The notes under the pieces: model-generated
The model's database searches: none
Seen by the model: the letters and a program-made list of their open reading frames with translations, nothing else
Told to the model about the DNA's origin: nothing
Shown: piece after piece, positions 43,301-52,438 of the stretch
Numbering within the stretch: position 1 is the first letter of the stretch
Layout of the letters: each line of letters begins with the position of its first letter
Program-made: the position numbers and the translations under genes
Assembly (NCBI RefSeq): GCF_016316925.1
Contig: NZ_JAEEGB010000038.1
Span: 62,001-126,000 of the forward strand
Length of the DNA stretch: 64,000 nt
Origin: Clostridium aciditolerans
GTDB lineage: Bacteria; Bacillota; Clostridia; Clostridiales; Clostridiaceae
Direction of reading: 5' to 3'

Positions 43301-43330
43301 AAGGCATTAGTAGAAATACTAGTGCCTTTT
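43301..43330 (+). terminator. Third hairpin of element C
   Basis: AAGGCATTAGTA-GAAA-TACTAGTGCCTT is a 12-base-pair hairpin with the same GAAA cap, followed by TT. It ends a third possible unit beginning near 43215. Confidence 0.7.
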
Positions 43331-43528
43331 CATTTCATAATAAAGTTCTATTAGATAGTGCTATAAGTGTTTATTTTCAAGTACTAGATTTAGAAAATCT
43401 TTTGGATATATGTAAAATAGAAAAACAAAGAAAGAAAAAAGATAATTCAATAAAAAACTCCTATTTTCCCAGTGCTTGTCATGCAAGTTGCCTTTATGCT
43501 ATAATATGGTTCTGTAGGGGGGATTTGT

Positions 43529-44326
43529 ATGAAAAAAGTATTAATTAGTATATTCATTGGTATCTTTACATTTATGCTAGTTGGTTGTGCTCCTAAAGGA
43601 GATCCATCACAGGTTATGAAAGATTATTACCAAAATATTAAAGATGGCAATATAGAAGGTGCTTATGATAAATTGTCAGAGGCAAGTAAAAAGAATTTTT
43701 CTAAAGAAGATTTCATTAAGTGGCAAAGCGTTTCAAAGGAAACTAGTCAATTAAAGGATTTCAAGGTAGAAAAGTCTAATGAATATAAAGATAAAGAGTT
43801 AGACGGTTTAAAATTTAAAAATGTTGTAGAATTTAATATTACAGAAAAGCTTCAAGACTTATTTGAGAATAAAGAGAATTCATCAAACTATAAAAGGAAT
43901 GTTGTAAATGACAATGGAACATGGAAAGTATATAGAGGAAAAGAAAATGGTAAAGAAAAGGTTGCAGATGCATTAAATAATCTTGCAATAATGTATTTAC
44001 AGGGAAAAGGTAAGACAAAGGATTTAAATCAAGCAGCGATCTTGTTGAATGAAGCTTTAAAATATGATAAGGAATGTACAAATGCTTATTTCTCACTTGG
44101 AGTAGTATATTCTGATTTAGGAAGATATGATGAGTCTATTAACTTAATAAATACTTTTATATCCAAAGAAAAAGACAATAATAGAAAATCTCTTGGATAT
44201 AATGCTCTGGGGAATAACTACTTAGGAAAAAATGATAAAAATAAGGCTAAAGAATTTTATAATAAAGCATTAGAACTAGATCCAAATAATCAATATGCTA
44301 AAACAAATTTGCAATATACAGAATAA
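43529..44326 (+). CDS. Lipoprotein with tetratricopeptide repeats
   Basis: A 265-residue exported lipoprotein. The signal peptide ends in the lipobox LVGC at residue 20. Residues 25-145 look like an NTF2-like/DUF4878-type domain (SQVMKDYYQNIKDGNIEGAYDKLS, ...NGTWKVYRG). Residues 150-262 hold two to three TPR-like repeats (NAYFSLGVVYSDLGRYDESI; GYNALGNNYLGKNDKNKAKEFYNKALELDPNN). It probably mediates protein contacts at the cell surface. Function unknown. Confidence 0.85.
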   Translation: MKKVLISIFIGIFTFMLVGCAPKGDPSQVMKDYYQNIKDGNIEGAYDKLSEASKKNFSKEDFIKWQSVSKETSQLKDFKVEKSNEYKDKELDGLKFKNVVEFNITEKLQDLFENKENSSNYKRNVVNDNGTWKVYRGKENGKEKVADALNNLAIMYLQGKGKTKDLNQAAILLNEALKYDKECTNAYFSLGVVYSDLGRYDESINLINTFISKEKDNNRKSLGYNALGNNYLGKNDKNKAKEFYNKALELDPNNQYAKTNLQYTE

Positions 44327-44331
44327 GTTAA

Positions 44332-44369
44332 AGAGAACTACATTTATTGTTTAAATGTAGTTCTTTTTG
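44332..44369 (+). terminator. Terminator of the TPR lipoprotein gene
   Basis: AGAACTACATTT pairs perfectly with AAATGTAGTTCT, then TTTT. Confidence 0.9.
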
Positions 44370-44975
44370 TATAGATATAAGGTAAAAATATGTCTCAAGA
44401 ACTGGGTGCGAGAATGACATTATAAGTAAATGCAGGCTTTAGTTATCAAGTAATTTTTTTAATAACCGGATTTAAATAAGTATAGAAGATATATACTAGT
44501 AACTAAAAAAAACAGGGATTTTCATCCCTGGCATAAAGATTGTATCAACTGTATCAATATCACGGCAATATTAAAACTGTTTATTGACAGCAAATATTAC
44601 TATTAAAAGATATGCATCCAATGATACAACCTTTACAAAAATAGAATATGCAGAATTGAGATTATTATTCTGGTAAATATAGGTTATAGCAATTGGGAAG
44701 TAATCTACTATATAAATTAAAAGAGTCTTGACGAACGGCTTCACCAAACCTAAGAATCAAAGAAATAATGCTCCAAAGGCTGTGGGAGAGATACTTAAAC
44801 AAAGTTTAATATTAGTTTAAATAATACGTGAAGTGATATATATAATAAAATCAAATTTTACTAAATACATAGCATAGTTGTATAATTTACTTAAGAATCA
44901 AGGGCTCGAGTCTGATAAAAGTCACCATTATATCCAGATATTTTAAGTGAATATAATATGTAAGGAGCTGAGATT
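44370..44975. other. Intergenic region with a leftward terminator
   Basis: About 600 bases. A hairpin at 44504-44532 has its T run on the minus strand (CAGGGAT/ATCCCTG then TTTTTTTT), implying leftward transcription, but the minus strand upstream of it holds only a starless frame of about 60 codons (44590-44770, ...GLVKPFVKTLLIYIVDYFP...). This may be a decayed gene or an untranslated RNA. The plus strand of the same stretch also has a short open frame (NGFTKPKNQRNNAPKAVGEI) without ribosome site. Confidence 0.45.
44504..44532 (-). terminator. Leftward terminator with no recognised gene
   Basis: On the minus strand CAGGGATGAAAATCCCTG is followed by eight T. Confidence 0.75.
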
Positions 44976-45440
44976 TTGGATTGTGATGCATTAAAAGCTC
45001 TATCTGAAGAAGTACGAGAAAGGTACTTAAGAGAGCAATTAGGCTCAGAGAAATGCAAGATTTTGGATAAGTATAATCTGCGCTCTAATTCTCGTCTTTA
45101 TTGGGAAAGATATCAAGAGAAATATCCAGTGCAAGAGTATTTTAGCAATAAGTTTGCAATGAAAGCTACACCGCTAGGAATGATTTTTCATATAAACCGA
45201 TTATGTTTTGCAAAGGTTAAGTATTTTGAACAGCATTGGGATGAATACGTTCCCTGCATATATGATTGTAGGAAGGGTTTTATAGAGACTGAGATTTATG
45301 ATATGGAATTCATAAAACAAAAAAGCACGGGTATTGTTATAGATTTAAGAGAACTGGCGAAGATTCATTGGCTAAAGGATTTTAAAGATTTTTGTGCATA
45401 TTTAGAGAAGATGCAGGAAAATGTACTTAAAGTTGTTTAA
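44976..45440 (+). CDS. Hypothetical protein
   Basis: A 154-residue soluble protein starting at TTG nine bases after AAGGAG. It is rich in aromatic and charged residues (LYWERYQEKYPVQEYFSNKF, WDEYVPCIYDCRKGFIETEIYDMEF), has five cysteines and no membrane segment. A terminator lies 20 bases after the stop. I do not recognise a family. Confidence 0.75.
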   Translation: MDCDALKALSEEVRERYLREQLGSEKCKILDKYNLRSNSRLYWERYQEKYPVQEYFSNKFAMKATPLGMIFHINRLCFAKVKYFEQHWDEYVPCIYDCRKGFIETEIYDMEFIKQKSTGIVIDLRELAKIHWLKDFKDFCAYLEKMQENVLKVV

Positions 45441-45459
45441 AATTTAAATATGATTTATA

Positions 45460-45497
45460 AAAGAGTAATTACTTATAGATGTGATTACTCTTTTTAA
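45460..45497 (+). terminator. Terminator of the hypothetical gene
   Basis: AAAGAGTAAT pairs with GATTACTCTTT (one offset), followed by TTT. Confidence 0.85.
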
Positions 45498-46157
45498 TAC
45501 GTCAAAAATGATGGGTAGTTTCAAAAGCAAAAATAACACTCAGATAAAGAGGAAACATAAAAGGTTGATTTTAGGATAAAACAACATAAAAAACTTAAAA
45601 GAATGGTTAAAAGGTAATGAATAGTTTATAGTGGAGATATTGTGTAAGTGCTTTAAGAACTGAATTAATATTAATTGTAAAAAATATACAAACATATTAG
45701 ACAAAAGTGAGTTTGACTCATTGAGTATTAGATCATACATAGAAAAAATAAAAAACACGTAATATTCAAATAAATGAAGATTATATAAAAAACATTGAAT
45801 TATTTTTGTAATATTCTTGAAGTATCCTGATTTTATATTTTGATAAATAATACACATTTATTTATTAAATTTATGATTTAACATATACAAAATTAAAATT
45901 TTACACTGATTAGTACAAAATATAAAATTAAATTAACAAATCTGCAATAAAAAGTTTACATATTAAATATTGAAATTTTACACTAATATCCAGTCGAAAA
46001 TGAATAAACAGTAAACAACACATAAAAAAGCTCTTCAAAAATGTCGTTGTCAAGCAAATAAATCCATGATATCATATGTAACAATAAAGTGATTTGAATA
46101 ATTCATTAATGATTTAAATGATTCATTTTGAATTTCATTTAAGGAGGAAAGAAAAGA
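45498..46157. other. Long AT-rich intergenic region
   Basis: About 660 bases. The only frame of size is on the minus strand (45540-45857), rich in Phe, Leu, Tyr and Ile, with no ribosome site; it looks like a by-product of AT-rich DNA. The end, with AATTCATTAATGATTTAAATGATTCATT near 46100, contains direct and inverted ATTCATT repeats that may be an operator for the permease gene. Confidence 0.5.
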
Positions 46158-47606
46158 ATGGAGAGCAATAACAAGAAATTAGGTTGGAGCAACCTTGCCT
46201 TGATGGCCTTTGTAAGTGTTTGGGGATTCGGAAATGTAGTAAACGGTTTCGCAAGTCAAGGTATGAAGGTAGTTGTTTCATGGATATTAATGTTCTCATT
46301 GTATTTTGTACCATATGCATTAATGGTAGGAGAAATGGGATCAACTTTTAAAGATAGTAAGGGTGGAGTAAGCTCATGGATTAAAACAACATCTGGTGCA
46401 AAATTAGCTTTTTTAGCTGGTTGGACATACTGGGTAGTTCACGTTCCTTACTTAGCTCAAAAGCCACAGGGAGTATTAATAGCTTTAGGATGGGCTGTTA
46501 ATCAAAATGGATCTATGGTTAAAAATATGAATCCAATGATTCTACAGTCAATGTGTTTAGTAATTTTCTTATTATTTTTATGGATATCATCAAAGGGTGT
46601 AAACTCAATAAAGAGAATTGGTACTATAGCAGGTACGTCAATGTTTGTTATGTCAATTCTTTATGTAATATTGGCTATAGCAGCACCAGCTATAACTACT
46701 GCTCATACATACCACATCGACTTCAGCATGAAGTCATTAATGCCAGACTTTAACTTTGATTACTTAACAACTTTAGCAATATTAGTATTTGCAGTTGGTG
46801 GATGTGAAAAGATATCACCATATGTAAACAATATGAAAAATCCTTCAAAGGACTTCCCTAAGGGAATGATAGCTCTTGCAGTAATGGTTGCTGTAACGGC
46901 ATTACTTGGTTCCTTTGCAATGGGAATGATGTTTGATCCAAACAATATTCCAAAAGACTTAATGATGAATGGTGCATACTATTCATTCCAGAAATTAGGA
47001 CAATACTATGGATTAGGAAACTTTTTCTTAATAATATATGCAATTGCAAACACACTAGCACAAATTTCAGCTTTAGCATTCTCAATAGATGCTCCAATAA
47101 AAGTTTTATTAGCTGACGTTGATAACAGATTCATACCAAAGTCTTTAACTAAGATTAATGAAAATGGTACACCAGTTAACGGATATAAGTTAACTGCAGT
47201 ATTAGTTGGAACACTTATAATAGTGCCTGCACTTGGAATAGGTGATATGACATCATTATTTAACTGGCTATTAAGATTAAATGCGGTAGTTATGCCATTA
47301 AGATACTTATGGGTATTCTTTGCTTATATGGCATTAAAGAAAGCTGCAGAAGGTAAGTTTCAGGCAACTTATCAGTTCACTAAAAACAAGACATTTGGAT
47401 TCCTAGCAGGATTATGGTGCTTTGGATTTACAGCCTTTGCTTGTATAATGGGTATGTTCCCTAAGGGAGTTAAAACTTACTCAAGTGAATGGTACTTCCA
47501 AATAACACTTAATGTATTAACTCCAATCATATTATTAGGATTAGGATTAATACTACCAATGATAGCTAAAAAGACAAATAAAGAAACTGAAAATACAGCA
47601 GCATAA
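46158..47606 (+). CDS. APC-superfamily amino acid permease (YjeM/GadC-like)
   Basis: A 482-residue transporter with about 12 transmembrane helices. The first helix GWSNLALMAFVSVWGFGNVVNGF and the cytosolic VGEMGSTFKDSKGGVSSWI are hallmarks of the glutamate/GABA antiporter-like APC branch. EKISPYVNNMKNPSKDFPKGM is the conserved loop after TM6. Substrate probably an amino acid or amine. It is a single gene with AAGGAGG before the ATG. A second, clearly related permease is encoded at 53544-55022. Confidence 0.9.
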   Translation: MESNNKKLGWSNLALMAFVSVWGFGNVVNGFASQGMKVVVSWILMFSLYFVPYALMVGEMGSTFKDSKGGVSSWIKTTSGAKLAFLAGWTYWVVHVPYLAQKPQGVLIALGWAVNQNGSMVKNMNPMILQSMCLVIFLLFLWISSKGVNSIKRIGTIAGTSMFVMSILYVILAIAAPAITTAHTYHIDFSMKSLMPDFNFDYLTTLAILVFAVGGCEKISPYVNNMKNPSKDFPKGMIALAVMVAVTALLGSFAMGMMFDPNNIPKDLMMNGAYYSFQKLGQYYGLGNFFLIIYAIANTLAQISALAFSIDAPIKVLLADVDNRFIPKSLTKINENGTPVNGYKLTAVLVGTLIIVPALGIGDMTSLFNWLLRLNAVVMPLRYLWVFFAYMALKKAAEGKFQATYQFTKNKTFGFLAGLWCFGFTAFACIMGMFPKGVKTYSSEWYFQITLNVLTPIILLGLGLILPMIAKKTNKETENTAA

Positions 47607-47674
47607 ACTGGATTCTTAGCTCCAGGTGGAGCTTAGAAGGCGTTACCCAGGGCCGTAGGCATCGGATAAAAATT

Positions 47675-47720
47675 AACTCCCTAGTTAAAGGTAAATAAAA
47701 CCTTTAGTTAGGGAGTTTTT
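47675..47720 (+). terminator. Terminator of the permease gene
   Basis: AACTCCCTAGTTAAAGGT pairs perfectly with ACCTTTAGTTAGGGAGTT apart from one position, then TTT. A further hairpin, TTAGCTCCA/TGGAGCTTA, lies just after the stop codon. Confidence 0.92.
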
Positions 47721-47820
47721 AAGTATTATAATAACTACGCTTTTAACTGAATTTAATGGAAAAATTTTAAAGAATAAAATTGTCCACTAGAACTTTATGC
47801 AAATGAAATGGCAAAAATTG

Positions 47821-47849
47821 TTGAAAATAAAAGTCGTATATGGTAAAAT
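47821..47849 (+). promoter_or_regulatory. Promoter of the riboswitch-controlled chemoreceptor
   Basis: TTGAAA and TAAAAT with 17 bases between, about 30 bases before the c-di-GMP-II aptamer. Confidence 0.65.
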
Positions 47850-47880
47850 ATCCATGGTTTATATTAGTTATAATTTAATT

Positions 47881-48007
47881 ATATGGAAACGATGAAGAGC
47901 TTTCTATAAATGGGCACCTTGAAAGCTTTGAGTTAGTGGTGCAACCGGCCTATATTTATTGAACAGATATTATAATTTTGTCTGCTTATAATTTAGGTCT
48001 TTTTTTA
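47881..48007 (+). ncRNA. Cyclic di-GMP-II riboswitch with terminator
   Basis: The aptamer 47881-47955 carries the conserved class II parts: GGAAACGATGAAGA, AAATGGGCACCTTGA, GAGTTAGTGGTGCAACCGGCC, closely following the well-studied Clostridium acetobutylicum aptamer as I recall it. Directly after it, GGCCTATA can pair with TATAATTTAGGTC around an ACAGA/TCTGC inner stem, followed by TTTTTTT, a terminator. That stem reuses the CCGGCCTATAT needed for aptamer helix P1, so ligand binding should prevent termination and switch the chemoreceptor on. The on/off direction is inference. Confidence 0.92.
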
Positions 48008-48025
48008 TGATTATATATTTTTGGA

Positions 48026-48072
48026 GAGGAGGGAGTATATGATGTAGTAAACTACATCATATAAAGTGTATG
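48026..48072 (+). promoter_or_regulatory. Shine-Dalgarno separated from ATG by a hairpin
   Basis: The strong site GAGGAGGGAG (48026-48035) is followed at once by TATATGATGTAG-TAAA-CTACATCATATA, a perfect 12-base-pair hairpin, and the chemoreceptor ATG lies 6 bases after it. The hairpin also contains ATG ATG TAG, a two-codon frame at ideal distance from the site. Folding would bring the site to normal distance from the true start. Confidence 0.7.
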
Positions 48073-49773
48073 GGGAAATTAGGACTAAAAATACTAAAAA
48101 GAGTAGGATTAATATTTATTTTTTCAATGATCATATTGTTTGCAGCTAATTTATTTATATTTAGGAATGTGTCTTTAAAGATACAAGAGGATGTAGCAAG
48201 CTGTGCTAGTAAAGCAGCAAGTTCTGTAAATGGGGATAATGTAGAAAAGATTATTAAAAATAAGTCTATGAACAGTAAGGAGTATAAAGAACTAAAGGAC
48301 TCTCTCATAGCCTATAAAAATGATACAGATGTAAAATTTTTATATATTATGGGGAAAGGAGAAGATAACAGTGCCTACACTTTAGTGGATGGAAACATAA
48401 AGAGAAGTGACAATATTGGACAAAAATACGACTTGGAAAAAGAGATGTCTGAGGCATTTGACGGAAAAATAACTTCTTCAAAAAATCCTGTGGAAGATAA
48501 AGACGGCATACTTATATCTGGATATGCACCTATTAAAAACTCTTCAGGTAAGATTATAGCTATTATGGGAGCGGATATAGATGTACACTTACATACATAT
48601 ACTAAAAAGATTATGTACATAAGTCTTATAGCTACAGCTTTTATTATGTCTATTTTCGCTGCTTTAATGACTTTTAGCTTATCAAAGAAAATATCATCAA
48701 ATGTAGGAAAAATCAAATATGGACTTGATAAAATGTCTCAAGGGGACTTAACAACTTCTATAAACGTTAAGAGTGGAGATGAAATTGAGGATATAGCCAC
48801 ATATGTTGATAAAGTCAGAATGGATATTAAAAAAATTATTGAAGATATAGGGTTAGGCTCAAATAGAGTAAGGCAGCAGACAGAAAGTCTATCTGCTGTA
48901 TCAGAGGAATTAGCAGTCGCTTCTGAAGCAGTTGCCGCATCCATTGATGAGGGTGCAGGAAATCTAAGTGCACAGACGGAAGAAATGTCCATCGTGAGTA
49001 ACATATTAGATGCTTTTGGAGGGAAAGTCAATCAAATTTCATCATTAGCAGAGATGTTAAATTCAGAAATTAAAATTATAAATAATAAGGCACAGGATAG
49101 CAATGAGGATTTAGCAATTTTTGAACAATCAATTAAGGATGTAAATTTATCTTTTAATGATGTAAGAGATAAAATAAAAGGCTTTAATATGCACTTAGAT
49201 GAAATTAGTAAAATAACTAATATAATAAATGGCATTGCAGATCAAACTAATTTGCTTGCCTTAAACGCAGCTATTGAGGCTGCAAGTGCTGGAGAAGGAG
49301 GAAGAGGCTTCTCAGTGGTTGCAGAAGAAATAAGAAAGCTAGCAGAACAATCAAAGAATTCATCACAGAAGATAACTGCCTTAATTGAAGTTATCTTACA
49401 TGAGGGAGAGTTAATTGCTGAGACATCAGATGATATGAATGATAAGCTTAACAATCAGGTGATAAAGCTTGATAGATCTACAAATAGTCTTAAAATGGTT
49501 ATCAATTATATAGAAGGGATTTTTCCTAAGATTAGTGATATACACAGTAATATAGTTGTTATTAATGAAGAAAAGCAAAATATAATAGAAGATACTAAAG
49601 CTATATCTTCTGCATTAGAGAATGTTTCATCTTCTGTAGAAGATATATCATCTTCTACTCAGGAGGTAAGTGCTTCTTCGCAAGAAATAGCAGCCTCAGC
49701 TGAGCAACTAACTGATATAACACAGCAAATGGTAAAAAATATAGATAAATTTCAAATTTCTGAAGAAAAATAA
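48070..49773 (+). CDS. Methyl-accepting chemotaxis protein with Cache-type sensor
   Basis: A 567-residue chemoreceptor. TM1 is at about 10-30, an extracellular single-Cache-like domain at about 35-175 ([48 protein letters not shown]), TM2 near 180-203, HAMP 205-255, and the signalling tip [21 protein letters not shown] with Ser where most receptors have Arg. It lies under a c-di-GMP-II riboswitch, linking chemotaxis to the motile-sessile switch. The ATG at 48070 has no ordinary ribosome site next to it. Confidence 0.94.
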   Translation: MGKLGLKILKRVGLIFIFSMIILFAANLFIFRNVSLKIQEDVASCASKAASSVNGDNVEKIIKNKSMNSKEYKELKDSLIAYKNDTDVKFLYIMGKGEDNSAYTLVDGNIKRSDNIGQKYDLEKEMSEAFDGKITSSKNPVEDKDGILISGYAPIKNSSGKIIAIMGADIDVHLHTYTKKIMYISLIATAFIMSIFAALMTFSLSKKISSNVGKIKYGLDKMSQGDLTTSINVKSGDEIEDIATYVDKVRMDIKKIIEDIGLGSNRVRQQTESLSAVSEELAVASEAVAASIDEGAGNLSAQTEEMSIVSNILDAFGGKVNQISSLAEMLNSEIKIINNKAQDSNEDLAIFEQSIKDVNLSFNDVRDKIKGFNMHLDEISKITNIINGIADQTNLLALNAAIEAASAGEGGRGFSVVAEEIRKLAEQSKNSSQKITALIEVILHEGELIAETSDDMNDKLNNQVIKLDRSTNSLKMVINYIEGIFPKISDIHSNIVVINEEKQNIIEDTKAISSALENVSSSVEDISSSTQEVSASSQEIAASAEQLTDITQQMVKNIDKFQISEEK

Positions 49774-49890
49774 AACTTTATATAGCTTAACAAAGGTTAT
49801 ATTAAATGCAAAAACTAAAGCGTAAGCAATAAATAGTTATATATATGTGAAACTACCAATTTCAATAAAAATAATAGAGAATTTATTATA

Positions 49891-49925
49891 AGAGCCTGTA
49901 TTCTAAGCTAGATGCAGGCTCTTTG
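49891..49925 (+). terminator. Terminator of the Cache chemoreceptor gene
   Basis: AGAGCCTGTA pairs with TGCAGGCTCT and runs into TT. Confidence 0.85.
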
Positions 49926-50036
49926 ATGTATTCAAAAATTGCATTTAATGTGGAATTATGATCTTTTAATTTTTCATTCCTTATAGAATCCTTATAATTA
50001 CCTATTATGATTTAATTGTACAGGAGGTTGGTAAGA

Positions 50037-50744
50037 ATGAAGGATTTAATTTTAGAAACAAAAAATCTTTGTAAAACATTTAAGGAACAAAAGGTAGTAC
50101 AGGATATATCACTGTCGGTAAGAAGAAATTCTATCTATGGATTGCTTGGGCCTAATGGAGCAGGAAAATCTACAACTTTAAAAATGATAACTGGAATGCT
50201 TCGTCCAAGCAGTGGAGAAATTTTATTTGAAAATAAACCTTGGAGCAGAAAGAGCTTAAGCAATATGGGGGCATTAATTGAGTCAGCACCACTTTATGAG
50301 AATCTCACCGCAAGAGAAAATCTGAAGGTCCGTACCACAGTTCTAGGATTGCCTGATGACAGGATTGATGAAGTATTGCATATAGTTGACTTAGAAAACA
50401 CAGGGAAAAAGCAGGCCCATCAATTTTCTATGGGAATGAAGCAGAGACTAGGTATTGCAATTGCTCTTATTAATCATCCAAAGCTGCTGATTTTAGATGA
50501 GCCTACTAATGGATTAGATCCCTTTGGAATACAGGAACTTCGGGAATTAATTCGTTCTTTCCCAGAACAGGGAATTACAGTGATTCTGTCAAGCCATATC
50601 TTAAGCGAGGTAGAACAGATAGTTGACCAGATTGGAATTATCTCAGGAGGTATCTTAGGATATCAAGGAGATATAAAGCAGGGACAGGATTTAGAACAAT
50701 TATTTATGGAAGTTGCGGGAAAATATAGAAGGGAAGGGGAATAA
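50037..50744 (+). CDS. Lantibiotic-immunity-type ABC ATPase
   Basis: A 235-residue ATPase. Walker A is GPNGAGKST, the signature FSMGMKQRLGIA, Walker B LLILDEPTNGLDP. With the two following permeases it forms the LanFEG/MutFEG arrangement that expels lantibiotics from the membrane. Start taken at the ATG at 50037 behind CAGGAGG. GC content and codon choice look slightly higher than in nearby genes. No lantibiotic precursor or synthetase is in the window, so it is probably a resistance rather than self-immunity system. Confidence 0.9.
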   Translation: MKDLILETKNLCKTFKEQKVVQDISLSVRRNSIYGLLGPNGAGKSTTLKMITGMLRPSSGEILFENKPWSRKSLSNMGALIESAPLYENLTARENLKVRTTVLGLPDDRIDEVLHIVDLENTGKKQAHQFSMGMKQRLGIAIALINHPKLLILDEPTNGLDPFGIQELRELIRSFPEQGITVILSSHILSEVEQIVDQIGIISGGILGYQGDIKQGQDLEQLFMEVAGKYRREGE

Positions 50745-50745
50745 T

Positions 50746-51498
50746 ATGTATTCTTATTTTAAATCAGAAGAGTTGAAAATGAAGCATACCTTTGCAAGAA
50801 AGCTTATTTTTCTAGCACCAATTTTTACAATACTGATTTCCCTGGTTTTAGCTCCTATGTATTTTCAAATAGACTGCTATAACTGGTGGTATACCATGAT
50901 ACTTCCAGGGAGTATATCTTTAGGATGCACGTTAGTTGCCGCTAAGGATAAGAAGATGAAAAATAGGGCAGTACTTTCATTGCCAATTAATCTTAAAAAG
51001 GTATGGATATCGAAAGTGCTTGTATGCACAGCTATGCTTATTGGGGCTTCTGTGATTCTTTTCTTGGGAAGTTCAGTTCTAGGAGGCATTCTTAATTTAA
51101 ATGAAATAATAAAAGTTCCAATCTTCAATAAATTGGTAGCAGTTTTGCTTCTAGTAATTGCCTTCTTATGGCAAATTCCACTTTGCTTATTTCTTGGCAG
51201 TAAGATTGGAATGTTTCCAACCATATTGATTAATATTATTGCTTATATGATATTGGGAATATTAGCTGCCACAAAAAGCATTTGGTGGATAATACCTTAT
51301 GCAATTCCAGCTAGACTAATGTGTCCAATTCTAAAGGTACTGCCAAATGGGCTTCCGGCTGTAGAGGGAAGTATGACATTTAGACCGGAGTTATTATCTA
51401 ACAGTGTGATTTTGCCTGGAGTCATCATTACAGTAATTCTATTTATTATCTTGACAATAGTAACTGCAAAATGGTATGAAGGGCAGGAGGCAAAATAG
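50746..51498 (+). CDS. Lantibiotic-immunity ABC permease, MutE/EpiE type
   Basis: A 250-residue membrane protein with about six transmembrane helices. MYSYFKSEELKMKHTFARKLIFLAPI and CYNWWYTMILPGSISLGCTLVAAKDKKMKNRAVLSLP resemble MutE/EpiE permeases. It starts one base after the ATPase stop codon, preceded by GGGAAGGGGA; a longer in-frame start inside the ATPase gene lacks a ribosome site. It would pair with the next gene in the exporter. Confidence 0.88.
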   Translation: MYSYFKSEELKMKHTFARKLIFLAPIFTILISLVLAPMYFQIDCYNWWYTMILPGSISLGCTLVAAKDKKMKNRAVLSLPINLKKVWISKVLVCTAMLIGASVILFLGSSVLGGILNLNEIIKVPIFNKLVAVLLLVIAFLWQIPLCLFLGSKIGMFPTILINIIAYMILGILAATKSIWWIIPYAIPARLMCPILKVLPNGLPAVEGSMTFRPELLSNSVILPGVIITVILFIILTIVTAKWYEGQEAK

Positions 51499-52254
51499 AT
51501 GAAGACATTTTTTAGACTTATAAGGGCAGATTTTCAAAAAATCCGTCGTAGTCCACTGTATTGGATTCATATTGTGATTCCAATGCTGATGGTAATACTG
51601 TTTCTTTCCTATTATTCCTTTTCCAGCGCAAGTAGCCATGGGAAGGTAGGAGGATATATAGAGGTTTTAGCAATAGGATTTCCACTCCTAATTGGTATTA
51701 TCAGCGCCAATGCTGTAGAACAGGAAGCTTTAGCAGGACGTTTTCAAGAGCTTTTAATGGCAAGATATAAATTAATGAGTTTTTTTAGCAAGTTGTGTAT
51801 GCTGCTTTTGCTGGCATTTGGAGCTCTTCTTGCAGCGGTAGGTGGTTTTGCTTTCGGATTTCAATTTTTGCTTCATCAAAATATGTTTTCAATTGTTTTT
51901 TATGGAAAGATGATTTTGATCTTGTTTTCCAGCCAGATTTTTCTGTATTTATTACATATTCTATGCAGCTTTCGCTTTGGATCAGGAGCTTCTATAGGAC
52001 TTGGAATTGCAGAAAGTTTGGTTGCTGCCCTTATGCTTACGGGCCTTGGGGATGGAATCTGGAAGTGGATTCCCTGCAGCTGGGGTGCAAGACTTTGTAA
52101 CTATTACATGCTATGGAACACTAATAATAGCGGTATTAGTATCTTTATGAAGGAGTCTGAAAGTGGGGTGTTGATTTGCTTTGTCATGACAGTACTTTTG
52201 CTTTTGAGCAGTTTTCTTTGGTTTCGCTATTTTGAAGGAAGAAATGAAAATTAA
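51499..52254 (+). CDS. Lantibiotic-immunity ABC permease, MutG type
   Basis: A 251-residue membrane protein with about six helices. The start MKTFFRLIRADFQKIRRSPLYWIHIVIPML and NAVEQEALAGRFQELL are typical of the MutG/SpaG permeases. Its ATG directly abuts the stop of the MutE-type gene, so the three genes are translated together. The partner two-component genes are probably those at 58546-60572. Confidence 0.88.
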   Translation: MKTFFRLIRADFQKIRRSPLYWIHIVIPMLMVILFLSYYSFSSASSHGKVGGYIEVLAIGFPLLIGIISANAVEQEALAGRFQELLMARYKLMSFFSKLCMLLLLAFGALLAAVGGFAFGFQFLLHQNMFSIVFYGKMILILFSSQIFLYLLHILCSFRFGSGASIGLGIAESLVAALMLTGLGDGIWKWIPCSWGARLCNYYMLWNTNNSGISIFMKESESGVLICFVMTVLLLLSSFLWFRYFEGRNEN

Positions 52255-52303
52255 AGCTTAGATATATGACAGTAAAATGATTTAAAAATTAATGCACCAA
52301 TAG

Positions 52304-52342
52304 AGGCGTACATGAGGTACGCCAAGAACCCCCAGGGTTCCT
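52304..52342 (+). terminator. Tandem hairpins after the immunity operon
   Basis: GGCGTAC pairs with GTACGCC, and next to it GAACCC pairs with GGGTTC. The T tail is short (CCTTAATT). Confidence 0.55.
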
Positions 52343-52438
52343 TAATTGTTAGCAATTTGTTTTGATACAGACATACATATCATTATTAGATCCCTCTAAC
52401 AATAAACAAAAGGATATAAGTCACTAAAATCTATTATC

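Larger units (their letters stand above)
42838..43528. other. Long intergenic region with structured element C
   Basis: About 690 bases with no protein gene. It holds three successive hairpin-ended units (42930-42998, 43065-43173 and 43215-43330), then about 190 bases leading to the lipoprotein gene, including the GTAGGGGGG ribosome site. Confidence 0.65.

Noticed and set aside
43839-44096. Minus-strand frame antisense to the TPR lipoprotein
   Set aside because: It is a shadow of a well-supported gene with signal peptide, domains and terminator.
45540-45857. Minus-strand frame of 105 codons
   Set aside because: Composition is dominated by Phe, Leu, Ile and Tyr as expected from AT-rich non-coding DNA; no ribosome site and no recognisable motif.
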